Notes: a model not told the origin generated them from the letters alone. Positions 1-6,754 are shown, counted from the stretch's first letter. The stretch is DNA of 11,075 nt from Oscillospiraceae bacterium (GCA_015068175.1 SVLA01000065.1:1-11075); one strand, 5' to 3'. Program-made: numbers and translations.

Positions 1-48
1 ACCTCGCGCTTAGGAGGCGCGCGCTCTATCCAGGTGAGCTACGGGGGC
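1..48 (-). tRNA. tRNA-Arg(CCU), 3' part cut off by the window edge
   Basis: Read on the minus strand from position 48, the sequence gives a 7-base acceptor strand GCCCCCG, TA, a D-arm with stem GCTC/GAGC around a GG-containing loop, and a perfectly paired anticodon stem CGCGC/GCGCG. The loop CTCCTAA puts CCT at the anticodon, so it should read the AGG arginine codon. The variable region begins at the left edge; the T-arm and 3' acceptor strand lie outside the window and could not be checked. It lies 39 bases past the end of the recognisable part of another tRNA-Arg(CCU)-like unit (88-130) and is probably co-transcribed with it from the promoter at 143-171. The visible half looks functional. 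Confidence 0.85.
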
Positions 49-87
49 ATATCTATGAAATTGACCTGTAAGGAATAACCTCTTCTG

Positions 88-130
88 ATTCTTAGGAGGC
101 GGCTGCTCTATCCTGCTGAGCTACTGGTGC
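88..130 (-). pseudogene. Broken tRNA-Arg(CCU): 5' half only
   Basis: On the minus strand from 130 there is an intact tRNA 5' half: acceptor GCACCAG, TA, D-stem GCTC/GAGC with a normal GG-containing D-loop, then anticodon 5' strand GCCGC and loop CTCCTAA (anticodon CCT, arginine). After the loop the homology stops. The next five bases are GAATC and pair with GCCGC at only two of five positions, no good T-arm (GGTTC..GAACC type) follows, and no CTGGTGC 3' acceptor strand appears before the next tRNA begins at 48. It keeps a strong promoter just upstream. It shares the 11-base string CGCCTCCTAAG, around the anticodon, with the neighbouring tRNA, and the break falls exactly at the end of that string. 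That pattern suits a recombination junction such as a decayed integration site, but the cause is inferred. Confidence 0.7.
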
Positions 131-142
131 GTATCTTTGTGT

Positions 143-171
143 ATTGTAGCCGATAAAAGGGGAGGTGTCAA
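143..171 (-). promoter_or_regulatory. Strong housekeeping promoter for the tRNA unit
   Basis: Minus-strand -35 TTGACA (166-171) is separated by exactly 17 bases from -10 TACAAT (143-148). Transcription would start near 136, about six bases ahead of the tRNA-like 5' end at 130, which is typical spacing for a tRNA gene. It diverges from the prfB promoter; the two -35 boxes are 28 bases apart. Confidence 0.85.
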
Positions 172-199
172 GAAAATTCAGAAATTTTTGTATTGCCCC

Positions 200-228
200 T
201 TTACAGACGGCGGAACTTGGGCTATAAT
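200..228 (+). promoter_or_regulatory. prfB promoter
   Basis: TTTACA (200-205), a 17-base spacer and a perfect TATAAT (223-228). The predicted start near 235 gives a leader of about 40 bases before the ATG at 274. Confidence 0.85.
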
Positions 229-273
229 ATACCCCGAAAATGCCAAAATACTGGGAAATGAGAGATTTTGTCC

Positions 274-1398
274 ATGAATATCGAATTTGACAGCTACAAA
301 CAAAAGCTGAATGATTGCCGCCCTGCCCTGGATGGTTTGGCGGATTCTCTGAATCTTGAGGGGCTGAAGAATGAACTGGAGCGGCTCCATGCCATGCAGG
401 AGGCGCCCGGCTTCTGGGATGACCCTGAGAAGAGCCAGAAGATCGTGGTGAAGACCCGTCAGATCGAGACCAAGATCGAACGTTACAATGCCATGTGTTC
501 TTCCTGGGATGACCTGATGACCATCTGCGAGATGGCGGCTGAGGAGGATGACGACTCCATGCTGCCGGAACTGAAGGATGGTTATGAGCAGCTTCTGAAG
601 GACATGGAAGCCTGTCGGCTGGAGACTCTGCTGACGGGCAAGTATGACCGCAACAACGCCATGATGAGCTTCCAGGCCGGTGCCGGCGGCACCGAGGCCC
701 AGGATTGGTGCCAGATGCTTTACCGGATGTATACCCGCTGGGCAGAGCGCCACGGCTTCGATTACCAGATCCTGGACTATCAGGAAGGAGACGAAGCGGG
801 TCTGAAGTCTGCTTCCATCATGATCACCGGCGAGAATGCCTACGGCTTCCTGAAGGGTGAGAACGGCGTTCACCGCCTGGTCCGTGTTTCTCCCTTTGAC
901 GCCAATGCCCGGCGGCAGACTTCTTTCTCCGCCGTGGAAGTGATCCCGGAGATCGAGGACGATTCCGAGGATTTCGAAATCAAGCCGGAAGATTACGAAA
1001 TGCAGGTCTACCGTTCCTCCGGCGCCGGCGGTCAGAAGGTCAATAAGACCTCTTCCGCGGTTCGCCTGATCCACAAGTCCGGCATCGTTGTGTCCTGCCA
1101 GACCGAGCGGAGCCAGTTCCAGAACAAGGAAACCTGTTTGAAGATGTTGCGCAGCAAGCTGGTGGAGATCCGGGAGCGGGAGCATCTGGCCAATATCGCC
1201 GACATCAAGGGTGTTCAGCAGAAAATCGAATGGGGCAGCCAGATCCGCAACTATGTGTTCATGCCCTACACCCTGGTGAAGGATACCCGCACCGGCTGCG
1301 AGACCTCCAACGTCAACGGCGTTATGGACGGCGCCCTGGATCCTTTCATCGAAGCATACCTGAACTGCCTGGCAACGGGAAATTGGGTGCAAAAGTAA
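274..1398 (+). CDS. prfB: Peptide chain release factor 2 (RF2)
   Basis: RF2 recognises UGA and UAA stop codons in the ribosomal A site and triggers hydrolysis of the finished peptide. The 374-residue product has the family layout: an N-terminal helical domain (about 1-110), the stop-codon-reading SPF tripeptide at 206-208, which marks RF2 rather than RF1, and the catalytic GGQ at 252-254 inside RSSGAGGQKVN. Length is close to the E. coli protein (365). I chose ATG 274 over the in-frame TTG at 268 because the weak purine-rich GAGAG (260-264) sits 9 bases from the ATG but only 3 from the TTG. The reading frame is open throughout: the codon-26 region reads TCT CTG AAT CTT GAG with no CTT TGA C, so the usual programmed +1 frameshift is absent. 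It is a single-gene unit with its own promoter; I see no clear terminator before the secG promoter. Confidence 0.97.
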   Translation: MNIEFDSYKQKLNDCRPALDGLADSLNLEGLKNELERLHAMQEAPGFWDDPEKSQKIVVKTRQIETKIERYNAMCSSWDDLMTICEMAAEEDDDSMLPELKDGYEQLLKDMEACRLETLLTGKYDRNNAMMSFQAGAGGTEAQDWCQMLYRMYTRWAERHGFDYQILDYQEGDEAGLKSASIMITGENAYGFLKGENGVHRLVRVSPFDANARRQTSFSAVEVIPEIEDDSEDFEIKPEDYEMQVYRSSGAGGQKVNKTSSAVRLIHKSGIVVSCQTERSQFQNKETCLKMLRSKLVEIREREHLANIADIKGVQQKIEWGSQIRNYVFMPYTLVKDTRTGCETSNVNGVMDGALDPFIEAYLNCLATGNWVQK

Positions 1399-1419
1399 GA
1401 AAATAATGCATATTGGCTC

Positions 1420-1448
1420 TTGAATTTCAGGAAAAGATATGTTATAAT
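1420..1448 (+). promoter_or_regulatory. secG promoter
   Basis: TTGAAT (1420-1425), a 17-base spacer and a perfect TATAAT (1443-1448), starting 21 bases after the prfB stop codon. Confidence 0.85.
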
Positions 1449-1489
1449 CCTATGGATTGTGAAACATACCCGTGGAGGGAGGTTTAAAA

Positions 1490-1723
1490 ATGGAAGTTGT
1501 TAAGATCATCGTCATCGTTCTGGAATGCCTGGCAAGTGTTGCTCTGATCGCTGCTGTGCTGTTCCAGTCCGGCAAGGAAGCTGGCCTGGGCGCTCTGATG
1601 GGCAATAATGAGACCTTCATGAGCAAGGGCAATGCCGACACTCTGGATAAGAAGCTGGCTTCTGCCACCAAGTGGATCGCCCTGGCTTGGGCTCTTCTGG
1701 CTCTGATCCTGAGCCTGTTCTGA
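1490..1723 (+). CDS. secG: Preprotein translocase subunit SecG
   Basis: SecG is the small non-essential subunit of the SecYEG channel in the cytoplasmic membrane and assists SecA-driven export. The 77-residue protein has two hydrophobic helices (about 4-24 and 57-76) joined by a polar loop. The loop carries the family pattern LFQSGKEAGLGALMG, equivalent to the conserved LLQxGKGxGLSGA stretch, followed by a Gly/Asn-rich region. The start is ATG 1490, with a strong GGAGGGAGG (1474-1482) 7 bases upstream; an upstream in-frame GTG at 1472 would overlap that binding site and is rejected. It is a single-gene unit with its own promoter and terminator. In many Firmicutes secG is followed by rnr and smpB; here it is not. 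Confidence 0.93.
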   Translation: MEVVKIIVIVLECLASVALIAAVLFQSGKEAGLGALMGNNETFMSKGNADTLDKKLASATKWIALAWALLALILSLF

Positions 1724-1740
1724 TTTTTTCATAAAAGTAC

Positions 1741-1770
1741 CCACAGGGTCCCGTGCCCTGTGGTATTTTT
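1741..1770 (+). terminator. secG terminator
   Basis: Perfect 8-bp stem CCACAGGG (1741-1748) / CCCTGTGG (1756-1763) with a 7-base loop, followed by TATTTTT, 17 bases after the secG stop. Confidence 0.9.
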
Positions 1771-1771
1771 A

Positions 1772-1800
1772 TAGACTTTTTCCAATTTGTGTGCTAGGAT
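1772..1800 (+). promoter_or_regulatory. Probable pepD promoter (extended -10)
   Basis: TAGACT (1772-1777), a 17-base spacer and TAGGAT (1795-1800), preceded by a TGC extended -10 element (1792-1794). The boxes are poorer than the other promoters here, but the spacing and position between the secG terminator and pepD fit. Confidence 0.6.
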
Positions 1801-1828
1801 ATAGAAAAACCAAGGAAAGGTGATCACT

Positions 1829-3274
1829 ATGACGAATTACAAATTGGCCAGTCTGGAACCGGCTGCGGTATTTACCTACTTCGAAGAACTCTGCCGGATG
1901 CCCCACGGTTCCGGCAATACCAAGCAGATCTCTGATTATCTGGTGCGCTTTGCCCAGGCCCACGGCATCGCCTATGAGCAGGACGAACTGAACAATGTGG
2001 TGATGTACGGACCGGGTACCTGCGGCATGGAGGATCATGCGCCGGTGATCTTGCAGGGTCATATGGATATGGTCTGCGAGAAGGATGAGGATTGCCCCAT
2101 CAATATGGAGACTGATGGGTTAAATATTGACCATGACGGGCAATGCGTTTTTGCCCACGGCACTACCCTGGGCGGTGACAACGGCATTGCTGTGGCTTAT
2201 TGCATGGCACTGCTGGCGGATCCCACCATTGCCCATCCGCCTCTGGAGATCATTATTACCGTGGATGAGGAGACCGGCATGGAAGGCGCCGCCGGGGTGG
2301 ATCTGAGCCGGCTGAAGGGCCGCACCATGATCAATCTGGACAGCGAGGATGAAGGGATCTTTACCGTGGCCTGCGCCGGCGGCGCCAGAGCCGGACTGAC
2401 CCTGCCCGTGGAGCGCAGACCGGTCTACGGCCCCTGCGTGAAGCTGGTGGTGGACGGCCTTCAGGGCGGCCATTCCGGCGTGGAGATCCACAAAAACCGG
2501 ATGAATGCCAACAAGGCCATGGCTAATCTGCTGCTGCGGATCGAAAAGATCATGCCGTTTTCCATGATTTCCATGGCCGGCGGCAGCAAAGATAATGCTA
2601 TTCCCCGGTCCTGCCAGGTGAAGGCGGTGCTGCTGGGCCATGACGCGGAGCGGATCAACGAGATCTGCGCCCAGCTCCAGCAGGAACTGCGGGAGACCTA
2701 TGACGAGCCGGAACTGGTGATCTACGGCGACAATCTGGAAGCCATGGGCGGCCATGCGCTGTCTGTGGAGCAGACCCGGACGGTGATCGCTATGCTGATC
2801 AACACTCCTGACGGCGTGCAGAAATGGCTGGATCGGGATGCCGATATGGTGCAGACCAGCCTGAATATGGGCATTGTGAAGCTGGATGAGGAAGGCTTCA
2901 GGATGACATTCTCCGTCCGCAGCTGCGTGAATCAGGACAAGCTGGATGTTTTGCAGACGCTGAAGGGCGTTGCTGAAAAGTATGGCGCGCAATATTCCGA
3001 GGGCGGTAACTATCCTGCCTGGGAATACGTGCAGAACTCCCGGCTGCGGGAGGTGATGGTGGCCAAGTTCCAGGAACTGTACGGCAAAAAGCCGGAGGTG
3101 GTGGCCATCCACGCCGGTTTGGAATGCGGCCTGCTCAGCGAGAAGCTGCCGGGCCTGGATTGCGTCAGCATCGGACCGGATATGCACGATATCCACACCA
3201 GCCGGGAGCGGCTGGAGATCGAATCCACAAAGCGCACCTGGGAATTCCTGCTGGAAGTGCTGAAGGAACTGTAA
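1829..3274 (+). CDS. pepD: Aminoacyl-histidine dipeptidase, M20 metallopeptidase (PepD-like)
   Basis: A cytosolic dizinc dipeptidase of the PepD (Xaa-His dipeptidase, carnosinase-type) branch of M20, expected to cleave dipeptides for amino acid recycling. The 481 residues match PepD (about 485). Visible active-site elements in order: QGHMDM with H78 and D80, LGGDNG with the bridging D117, DEETGMEG with the general base/metal pair E147-E148, LDSED with D171, and C-terminal DIHTSRE with H456. The central part (about 205-390) corresponds to the inserted lid/dimerisation region of M20 enzymes. ATG 1829 is chosen because AAGGAAAGG (1812-1820) lies 8 bases upstream; the in-frame GTG at 1820 overlaps it. 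The gene stands alone between secG and convergent glnS. The family is clear; exact dipeptide specificity is not shown by the sequence. Confidence 0.93.
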   Translation: MTNYKLASLEPAAVFTYFEELCRMPHGSGNTKQISDYLVRFAQAHGIAYEQDELNNVVMYGPGTCGMEDHAPVILQGHMDMVCEKDEDCPINMETDGLNIDHDGQCVFAHGTTLGGDNGIAVAYCMALLADPTIAHPPLEIIITVDEETGMEGAAGVDLSRLKGRTMINLDSEDEGIFTVACAGGARAGLTLPVERRPVYGPCVKLVVDGLQGGHSGVEIHKNRMNANKAMANLLLRIEKIMPFSMISMAGGSKDNAIPRSCQVKAVLLGHDAERINEICAQLQQELRETYDEPELVIYGDNLEAMGGHALSVEQTRTVIAMLINTPDGVQKWLDRDADMVQTSLNMGIVKLDEEGFRMTFSVRSCVNQDKLDVLQTLKGVAEKYGAQYSEGGNYPAWEYVQNSRLREVMVAKFQELYGKKPEVVAIHAGLECGLLSEKLPGLDCVSIGPDMHDIHTSRERLEIESTKRTWEFLLEVLKEL

Positions 3275-3281
3275 ATAAGGA

Positions 3282-3320
3282 CCCCGCTGGTCGAAAGATC
3301 AGCGGGGCATTGCTTTATTT
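3282..3320. terminator. Bidirectional terminator shared by pepD and glnS
   Basis: An 11-bp stem (3282-3292 with 3297-3307, one G-T pair) closed by a GAAA tetraloop. Plus-strand transcription meets TTGCTTTATTTT after the stem. Minus-strand transcription meets CCTTATTT after it. The hairpin lies 7 bases past each convergent stop codon, so it can serve both genes. Confidence 0.85.
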
Positions 3321-4994
3321 TGCAGGCTTGAAGGAGTCCTTCAGGCTGACGGAGCGGTTGAACACCAGATGCTCGGGGGTGGAGTCCTTGCTGTCGGGGC
3401 AGAAGTAACCCAGGCGCATGAACTGGAAGAAGGAAGGCGCCTTGGCGCTGGCCAGGGAGGCCTCCAGCTTACAGCCGGTGAGGACATGGAGGGAATCGGG
3501 ATTCAGGCAGGCCAGGAAATCCTTGCCGGCGGCATCAGGCTCAGGATCATTGAACAGATTGCTGTACTGACGGACTTCGGCGTCCACGGCGGTGTTGGCA
3601 TCCACCCAATGGATGGTCGCGCCCTTGACCTTCCGGCCGTCGGCGGGGTCGCCGCCACGGGAGTCGGGATCATAGGTGGCCAGGACTTCCACAATGTTGT
3701 CGTTTTCGTCGGTAACGAAGCCGGTGCAGCGGATCAGGTAGGCACCCTTCAGGCGGCACTCGGGGCCGCCGGGGAAGAGGCGCTTGTACTTGGGAATGGG
3801 CTCGGCCAGGAAATCATCCCGCTCGATCCACAGATTCCGGGAGAATGCAACTTCCCGAACGCCGTCCTCGGGACGGTTGGGGTTGTTTTCCACGGTGACG
3901 GTCTCGGTCTTGTCCGCGGGATAGTTGGTTATGGTCAGCTTGATGGGGTCCAGAACGGCCATGACACGCTGTGCCTCGTCGTTCAGGTCCTCCCGGAGGC
4001 AATGCTCCAGGAACGCGTACTCGATGGTGCTGGGGCTCTTGGCGACACCTACGCGCTCGCAGAAATTGCGGATGGACTTGGGGGTGTAGCCGCGGCGGCG
4101 CAGGCCGCACAGGGTGGGCATCCGGGGATCATCCCAACCGGAAACATAGCCGTTCTCCACCAGGGCGCGGAGCTTCCGCTTGGACATGACGGTGTGGTCC
4201 AGGCCCATGCGGGCGAACTCGATCTGCCGGGGGTGGCAGGGGACGGAGACATTTTCCACCACCCAGTTATACAGAGGACGGTGGTTCTCAAATTCCAGGG
4301 AGCAGAGGCTGTGGGTGATGCCTTCCAGGGCGTCCTGGATGGGGTGAGCGAAGTCGTACATGGGGTAGATGCACCACTTGTCGCCCTGGCGGTGATGGTG
4401 CATATGGCGGATGCGGTAGATGACCGGGTCACGCATATTGAAATTGCCGGAGGCCAGGTCGATCTTGGCCCGAAGGGTCATGGCATTGTCGGGGAATTCG
4501 CCGGCGCGCATCCGGGCGAACAGATCCAGGCTCTCCTCCATGGGGCGATCCCGGAAAGGGGAGATGGCGGGGGTATTGGTGTCGCCGCGGTATTCCTTAA
4601 ACTGCTCGGGGGTCAGCTCGCAGACGTAAGCCAGGCCCTTTTTGATCAGCTCCACGGCAAATTCGTAGTCTTTTTCGAAATAGTCAGAACCGTAGAAGAA
4701 ACGGTCGCCCCAATCGAAGCCCAGCCAATGGATATCCTCCTTGATGGCCTCCACGAACTCCACGTCTTCCTTGGTGGGGTTGGTGTCGTCCATGCGGAGG
4801 TTGCACAGACCGCCGTACTTTTCAGCGGTGGAAAAGTCGATGGTCAGGGCCTTGCAGTGACCGATGTGCAGGTAGCCGTTGGGCTCCGGCGGGAAACGGG
4901 TGTGGACGGTCTGACCGGCGAACCGGCCGCCCTCTGCGATGTCTTCTTCGATAAAAGCGTGGATGAAGTTTTTGCTTTCGGTGATCTCAGCCAT
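3315..4994 (-). CDS. glnS: Glutaminyl-tRNA synthetase
   Basis: Class I synthetase that charges tRNA-Gln with glutamine using ATP in the cytosol. The 559-residue product aligns by eye along its length with E. coli GlnRS (554). It has FPPEPNGYLHIGH with the HIGH signature at 43-46, the GlnRS-type block IYPMYDFAHPIQDALEG (about 209-225), the KMSKS-equivalent VMSKRKL at 269-275, and the conserved GWDDPRMPT and GLRRRGYT segments. The C-terminal half carries the two beta-barrel anticodon-binding domains, with DPADGRKVKG. Two ATGs are possible. I prefer 4994 (MAEI) because GAGAGG (5003-5008) lies 8 bases away; it is only 2 bases from the ATG at 5000. The leader is too short for a T-box. Direct charging by GlnRS is less common in Firmicutes, most of which use GatCAB, so ancient transfer is likely. 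Confidence 0.96.
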   Translation of the reverse strand: MAEITESKNFIHAFIEEDIAEGGRFAGQTVHTRFPPEPNGYLHIGHCKALTIDFSTAEKYGGLCNLRMDDTNPTKEDVEFVEAIKEDIHWLGFDWGDRFFYGSDYFEKDYEFAVELIKKGLAYVCELTPEQFKEYRGDTNTPAISPFRDRPMEESLDLFARMRAGEFPDNAMTLRAKIDLASGNFNMRDPVIYRIRHMHHHRQGDKWCIYPMYDFAHPIQDALEGITHSLCSLEFENHRPLYNWVVENVSVPCHPRQIEFARMGLDHTVMSKRKLRALVENGYVSGWDDPRMPTLCGLRRRGYTPKSIRNFCERVGVAKSPSTIEYAFLEHCLREDLNDEAQRVMAVLDPIKLTITNYPADKTETVTVENNPNRPEDGVREVAFSRNLWIERDDFLAEPIPKYKRLFPGGPECRLKGAYLIRCTGFVTDENDNIVEVLATYDPDSRGGDPADGRKVKGATIHWVDANTAVDAEVRQYSNLFNDPEPDAAGKDFLACLNPDSLHVLTGCKLEASLASAKAPSFFQFMRLGYFCPDSKDSTPEHLVFNRSVSLKDSFKPAK

Positions 4995-5034
4995 CTTCAT
5001 TACCTCTCTTTTGGTATTTATTCAATAATAATCC

Positions 5035-5063
5035 ATTATACCCCATGGCGGTGCAAATTGCAA
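5035..5063 (-). promoter_or_regulatory. glnS promoter
   Basis: Minus-strand TTGCAA (5058-5063), a 17-base spacer and a perfect TATAAT (5035-5040). It begins only 12 bases beyond the T-run of the preceding operon's terminator. The leader of roughly 35 bases holds no room for a riboswitch or T-box. Confidence 0.85.
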
Positions 5064-5075
5064 CAAAAGATTTTG

Positions 5076-5105
5076 AAAAAACCGCCCCGGCGATGAAGCC
5101 GGGGC
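5076..5105 (-). terminator. Terminator of the sigma/membrane protein operon
   Basis: On the minus strand an 8-bp perfect stem GCCCCGGC/GCCGGGGC (5098-5105 with 5084-5091) with a 6-base loop is followed by GG and six Ts (5076-5081). It sits 20 bases after the stop codon at 5126. Confidence 0.9.
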
Positions 5106-5125
5106 AGGGGACCCGGAGAAACGTA

Positions 5126-6124
5126 CTATTTCCACCAGGGTTTTTCATAGGTATAGATTTCAGGGATAGCGATAATTTTTGCTGAAAAACGGCGCTCTTC
5201 TCCGCTTTTCAATGTCATATTACCGGTATAGTAGTATATCGGTTGCAGTATCGTACATCCATTGGAATACTGGTTGACCCAGCGAATACGGATTTCCTCA
5301 ACTTCCAGTTCCGAAACACCGTTTAGACTCCCATCATAATTCTCTATACTGAAATCATCCGGTGTTGTAAGTCGGTTATTTGCTTCCTCGATGGTAACCA
5401 AATCCATGGTTCCCTTTTTAGTGTAGTCATAAAGATCCAAAGCAAAACCCACAAATCCATCGCCGTCAAAATACAATGTATATTCGCTCGGTACAACTCG
5501 AAAACCATCGATCACTCGACAGAATGAAACGCCGACTCTTAGTACGCTAATTCCTTCTGGTCCACGATCTGTTATGCTGTTTCGAACGCCAATGCATTCA
5601 TACTCTCCATCTATGAACGGAAACTGTGCAAATACGGCTTTGGCCGCCTCTATAATCTCTTCATCCGTTTGAGTAACAGGTTTGCGGCTTCCATCAAGAT
5701 AAGAAGCGAGGGCATAATCAACATGGTTTCCGTCTATATGCACAGAGTGAGCCTGCTCAGGAAGATTAAGCGCCTCCAATATTTGCAGATATTCTTGCTG
5801 GGAAATGTTGTGTTTTTGGATGGAATATACATTGAATTGCGTGGGTAATGCAGCATCTGCAACATTATTGATAATAACACCATCGCTGATAGATTGTTCG
5901 AACTTTTCCCCCAGGGTATTATCACCGAAGCTGATTCGTTGATACCTACGAAAGAGAGTGGAACTGTTGATAAACAGCGCGCCGACGAGGATACAGATGC
6001 AGGCGGCGATGGCGGCCCATTTGAGCCAGGGGCGCTCCTTGGGAGGGGTCTGGCCTGGAGCGGATTCGACGATGTACCGATCTTGTACCAGGCTCAGTGC
6101 GTGTAAAAGACGGTTTTCACTCAT
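5126..6124 (-). CDS. Single-pass membrane protein paired with the ECF sigma factor, probable anti-sigma/sensor
   Basis: The 332-residue protein starts with a short cytoplasmic N-terminus whose LLHALSLVQDRYIVESA pattern resembles the N-termini of membrane proteins encoded next to ECF sigma genes in Clostridia (from memory). One transmembrane helix follows (about 33-52), then an extracytoplasmic domain of about 280 residues. No signal cleavage site is evident. In the outer domain, a DEEIIEAAKAVF helix (154-165), a strand pair with VIDGFRV and YFDGDGFVGF (204-226), a TIEEANNRL helix (244-252) and a LQPIYYYTG strand (293-301) recall PepSY/YycI-type repeats; this fold is inferred. ATG 6124 overlaps the sigma stop as ATGA and has AGAAGGAGGG upstream, so translation is coupled. 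A longer in-frame reading runs upstream only because it overlaps the sigma gene. Base composition shifts sharply after the membrane helix. A role as anti-sigma factor or sensor is likely from context but unproven, and the signal is unknown. Confidence 0.75.
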   Translation of the reverse strand: MSENRLLHALSLVQDRYIVESAPGQTPPKERPWLKWAAIAACICILVGALFINSSTLFRRYQRISFGDNTLGEKFEQSISDGVIINNVADAALPTQFNVYSIQKHNISQQEYLQILEALNLPEQAHSVHIDGNHVDYALASYLDGSRKPVTQTDEEIIEAAKAVFAQFPFIDGEYECIGVRNSITDRGPEGISVLRVGVSFCRVIDGFRVVPSEYTLYFDGDGFVGFALDLYDYTKKGTMDLVTIEEANNRLTTPDDFSIENYDGSLNGVSELEVEEIRIRWVNQYSNGCTILQPIYYYTGNMTLKSGEERRFSAKIIAIPEIYTYEKPWWK

Positions 6125-6681
6125 AGCATATAACCCTCCTTCTGCAAAAGCTCCTTCAGTTTGCGGCGGGAACGGTACAGAGAGATTTTGACCTTGCTTT
6201 CGGAAATGGAAAAGTCGGCGGCGATGCGGTAGACCGGGGTGAGATACCAGTAACGGCGCATGAAGATCATCCGGTTCTCTTTGCTCAGCTCCCCCAGGAA
6301 CCGGTTCAGCAGGTCGGTGAGGACCAGTTCGTCGATGAGCCGGTCGGTGCTTCCGGGGGCGGGGATGCATTCATGGAGTTCGTCCAGGACCAGGGGGACC
6401 TGATCCGGGGTCCGCATTTGGGTATGGTCGTGCTTGTAGCGGTTCAGGGCCAGGTTGCGTGTGATCCGGCCGAGAAATGCAGAAAGGGGAATGGGACGGT
6501 GGGGTGGAATGGTATTCCAGGCACTGAGGTATGTATCATTGACACATTCTTCGGAGTCTTCGGCGCTGGATAAAATGCGCTGGGCGATGGCACGGCAATA
6601 GGGGCCGTATTTGTATTGGGTCTCCTGGATGGCAGTTTCAGAGCGCTGCCAGTACAGCTCGATGATCTGCTGATCTTCCAT
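6121..6681 (-). CDS. ECF-type RNA polymerase sigma factor
   Basis: A 186-residue sigma-70 family protein of the extracytoplasmic function group that would redirect RNA polymerase to a small set of promoters. It has only the two ECF domains. Region 2 (about 14-84) contains AEDSEECVNDTYLSAWNTI and FLGRITRNLALNRYK. A linker follows, then region 4 (about 122-182) with the helix-turn-helix FMRRYWYLTPVYRIAADFSISESKVKISLYR and the usual RRKLKELL end. I chose ATG 6681 because AAGGAGGTG lies just upstream with 8 bases between GGAGG and ATG; the ATG at 6714 would add 11 residues and has no comparable site. The stop TGA is shared with the start of the downstream membrane protein (ATGA), the standard layout of a sigma factor with its membrane-bound regulator. 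Its target promoters cannot be named from this window. Confidence 0.92.
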   Translation of the reverse strand: MEDQQIIELYWQRSETAIQETQYKYGPYCRAIAQRILSSAEDSEECVNDTYLSAWNTIPPHRPIPLSAFLGRITRNLALNRYKHDHTQMRTPDQVPLVLDELHECIPAPGSTDRLIDELVLTDLLNRFLGELSKENRMIFMRRYWYLTPVYRIAADFSISESKVKISLYRSRRKLKELLQKEGYML

Positions 6682-6745
6682 GGTCTGCACCTCCTTCACC
6701 TTCAATAACAACATTCCGGACGGGTCGGTTACACTCTTTTATGAA

Positions 6746-6754
6746 ATTATAGCA
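6746..6754 (-). promoter_or_regulatory. Extended -10 promoter of the sigma operon
   Basis: Minus-strand TGC followed by a perfect TATAAT (TATAAT at 6746-6751, TG at 6753-6754). No good -35 box is found at 16-18 bases, so this would be an extended -10 promoter read by the housekeeping sigma factor. An ECF-type -35 (GGAAC-like) with a matching -10 is not clearly visible, so autoregulation is not supported by the sequence. Confidence 0.65.

Noticed and set aside
1..130. Group I intron in the tRNA-Arg(CCU) anticodon loop
   Set aside because: Such introns are known in this tRNA, but only about 40 bases separate the break from the next tRNA, far too little for an intron, and no 3' exon follows.
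178..1392. 404-codon open frame on the minus strand opposite prfB
   Set aside because: It mirrors the codon structure of prfB, has no recognisable domain, runs through the prfB promoter and has no binding site. It is a shadow of a G+C-rich gene.
2120..3196. 358-codon open frame opposite pepD
   Set aside because: His/Gln/Leu-rich antisense translation without any motif; pepD explains the region fully.
5001..5063. T-box or other riboswitch ahead of glnS
   Set aside because: The predicted leader is about 35 bases, too short, and has no T-box sequence or competing hairpins.
3369..5096. 575-codon open frame on the plus strand opposite glnS
   Set aside because: Low-complexity Gly/Ala/Val/Leu/Asp-rich translation typical of antisense frames. 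It runs through the glnS promoter, and glnS itself is unambiguous.
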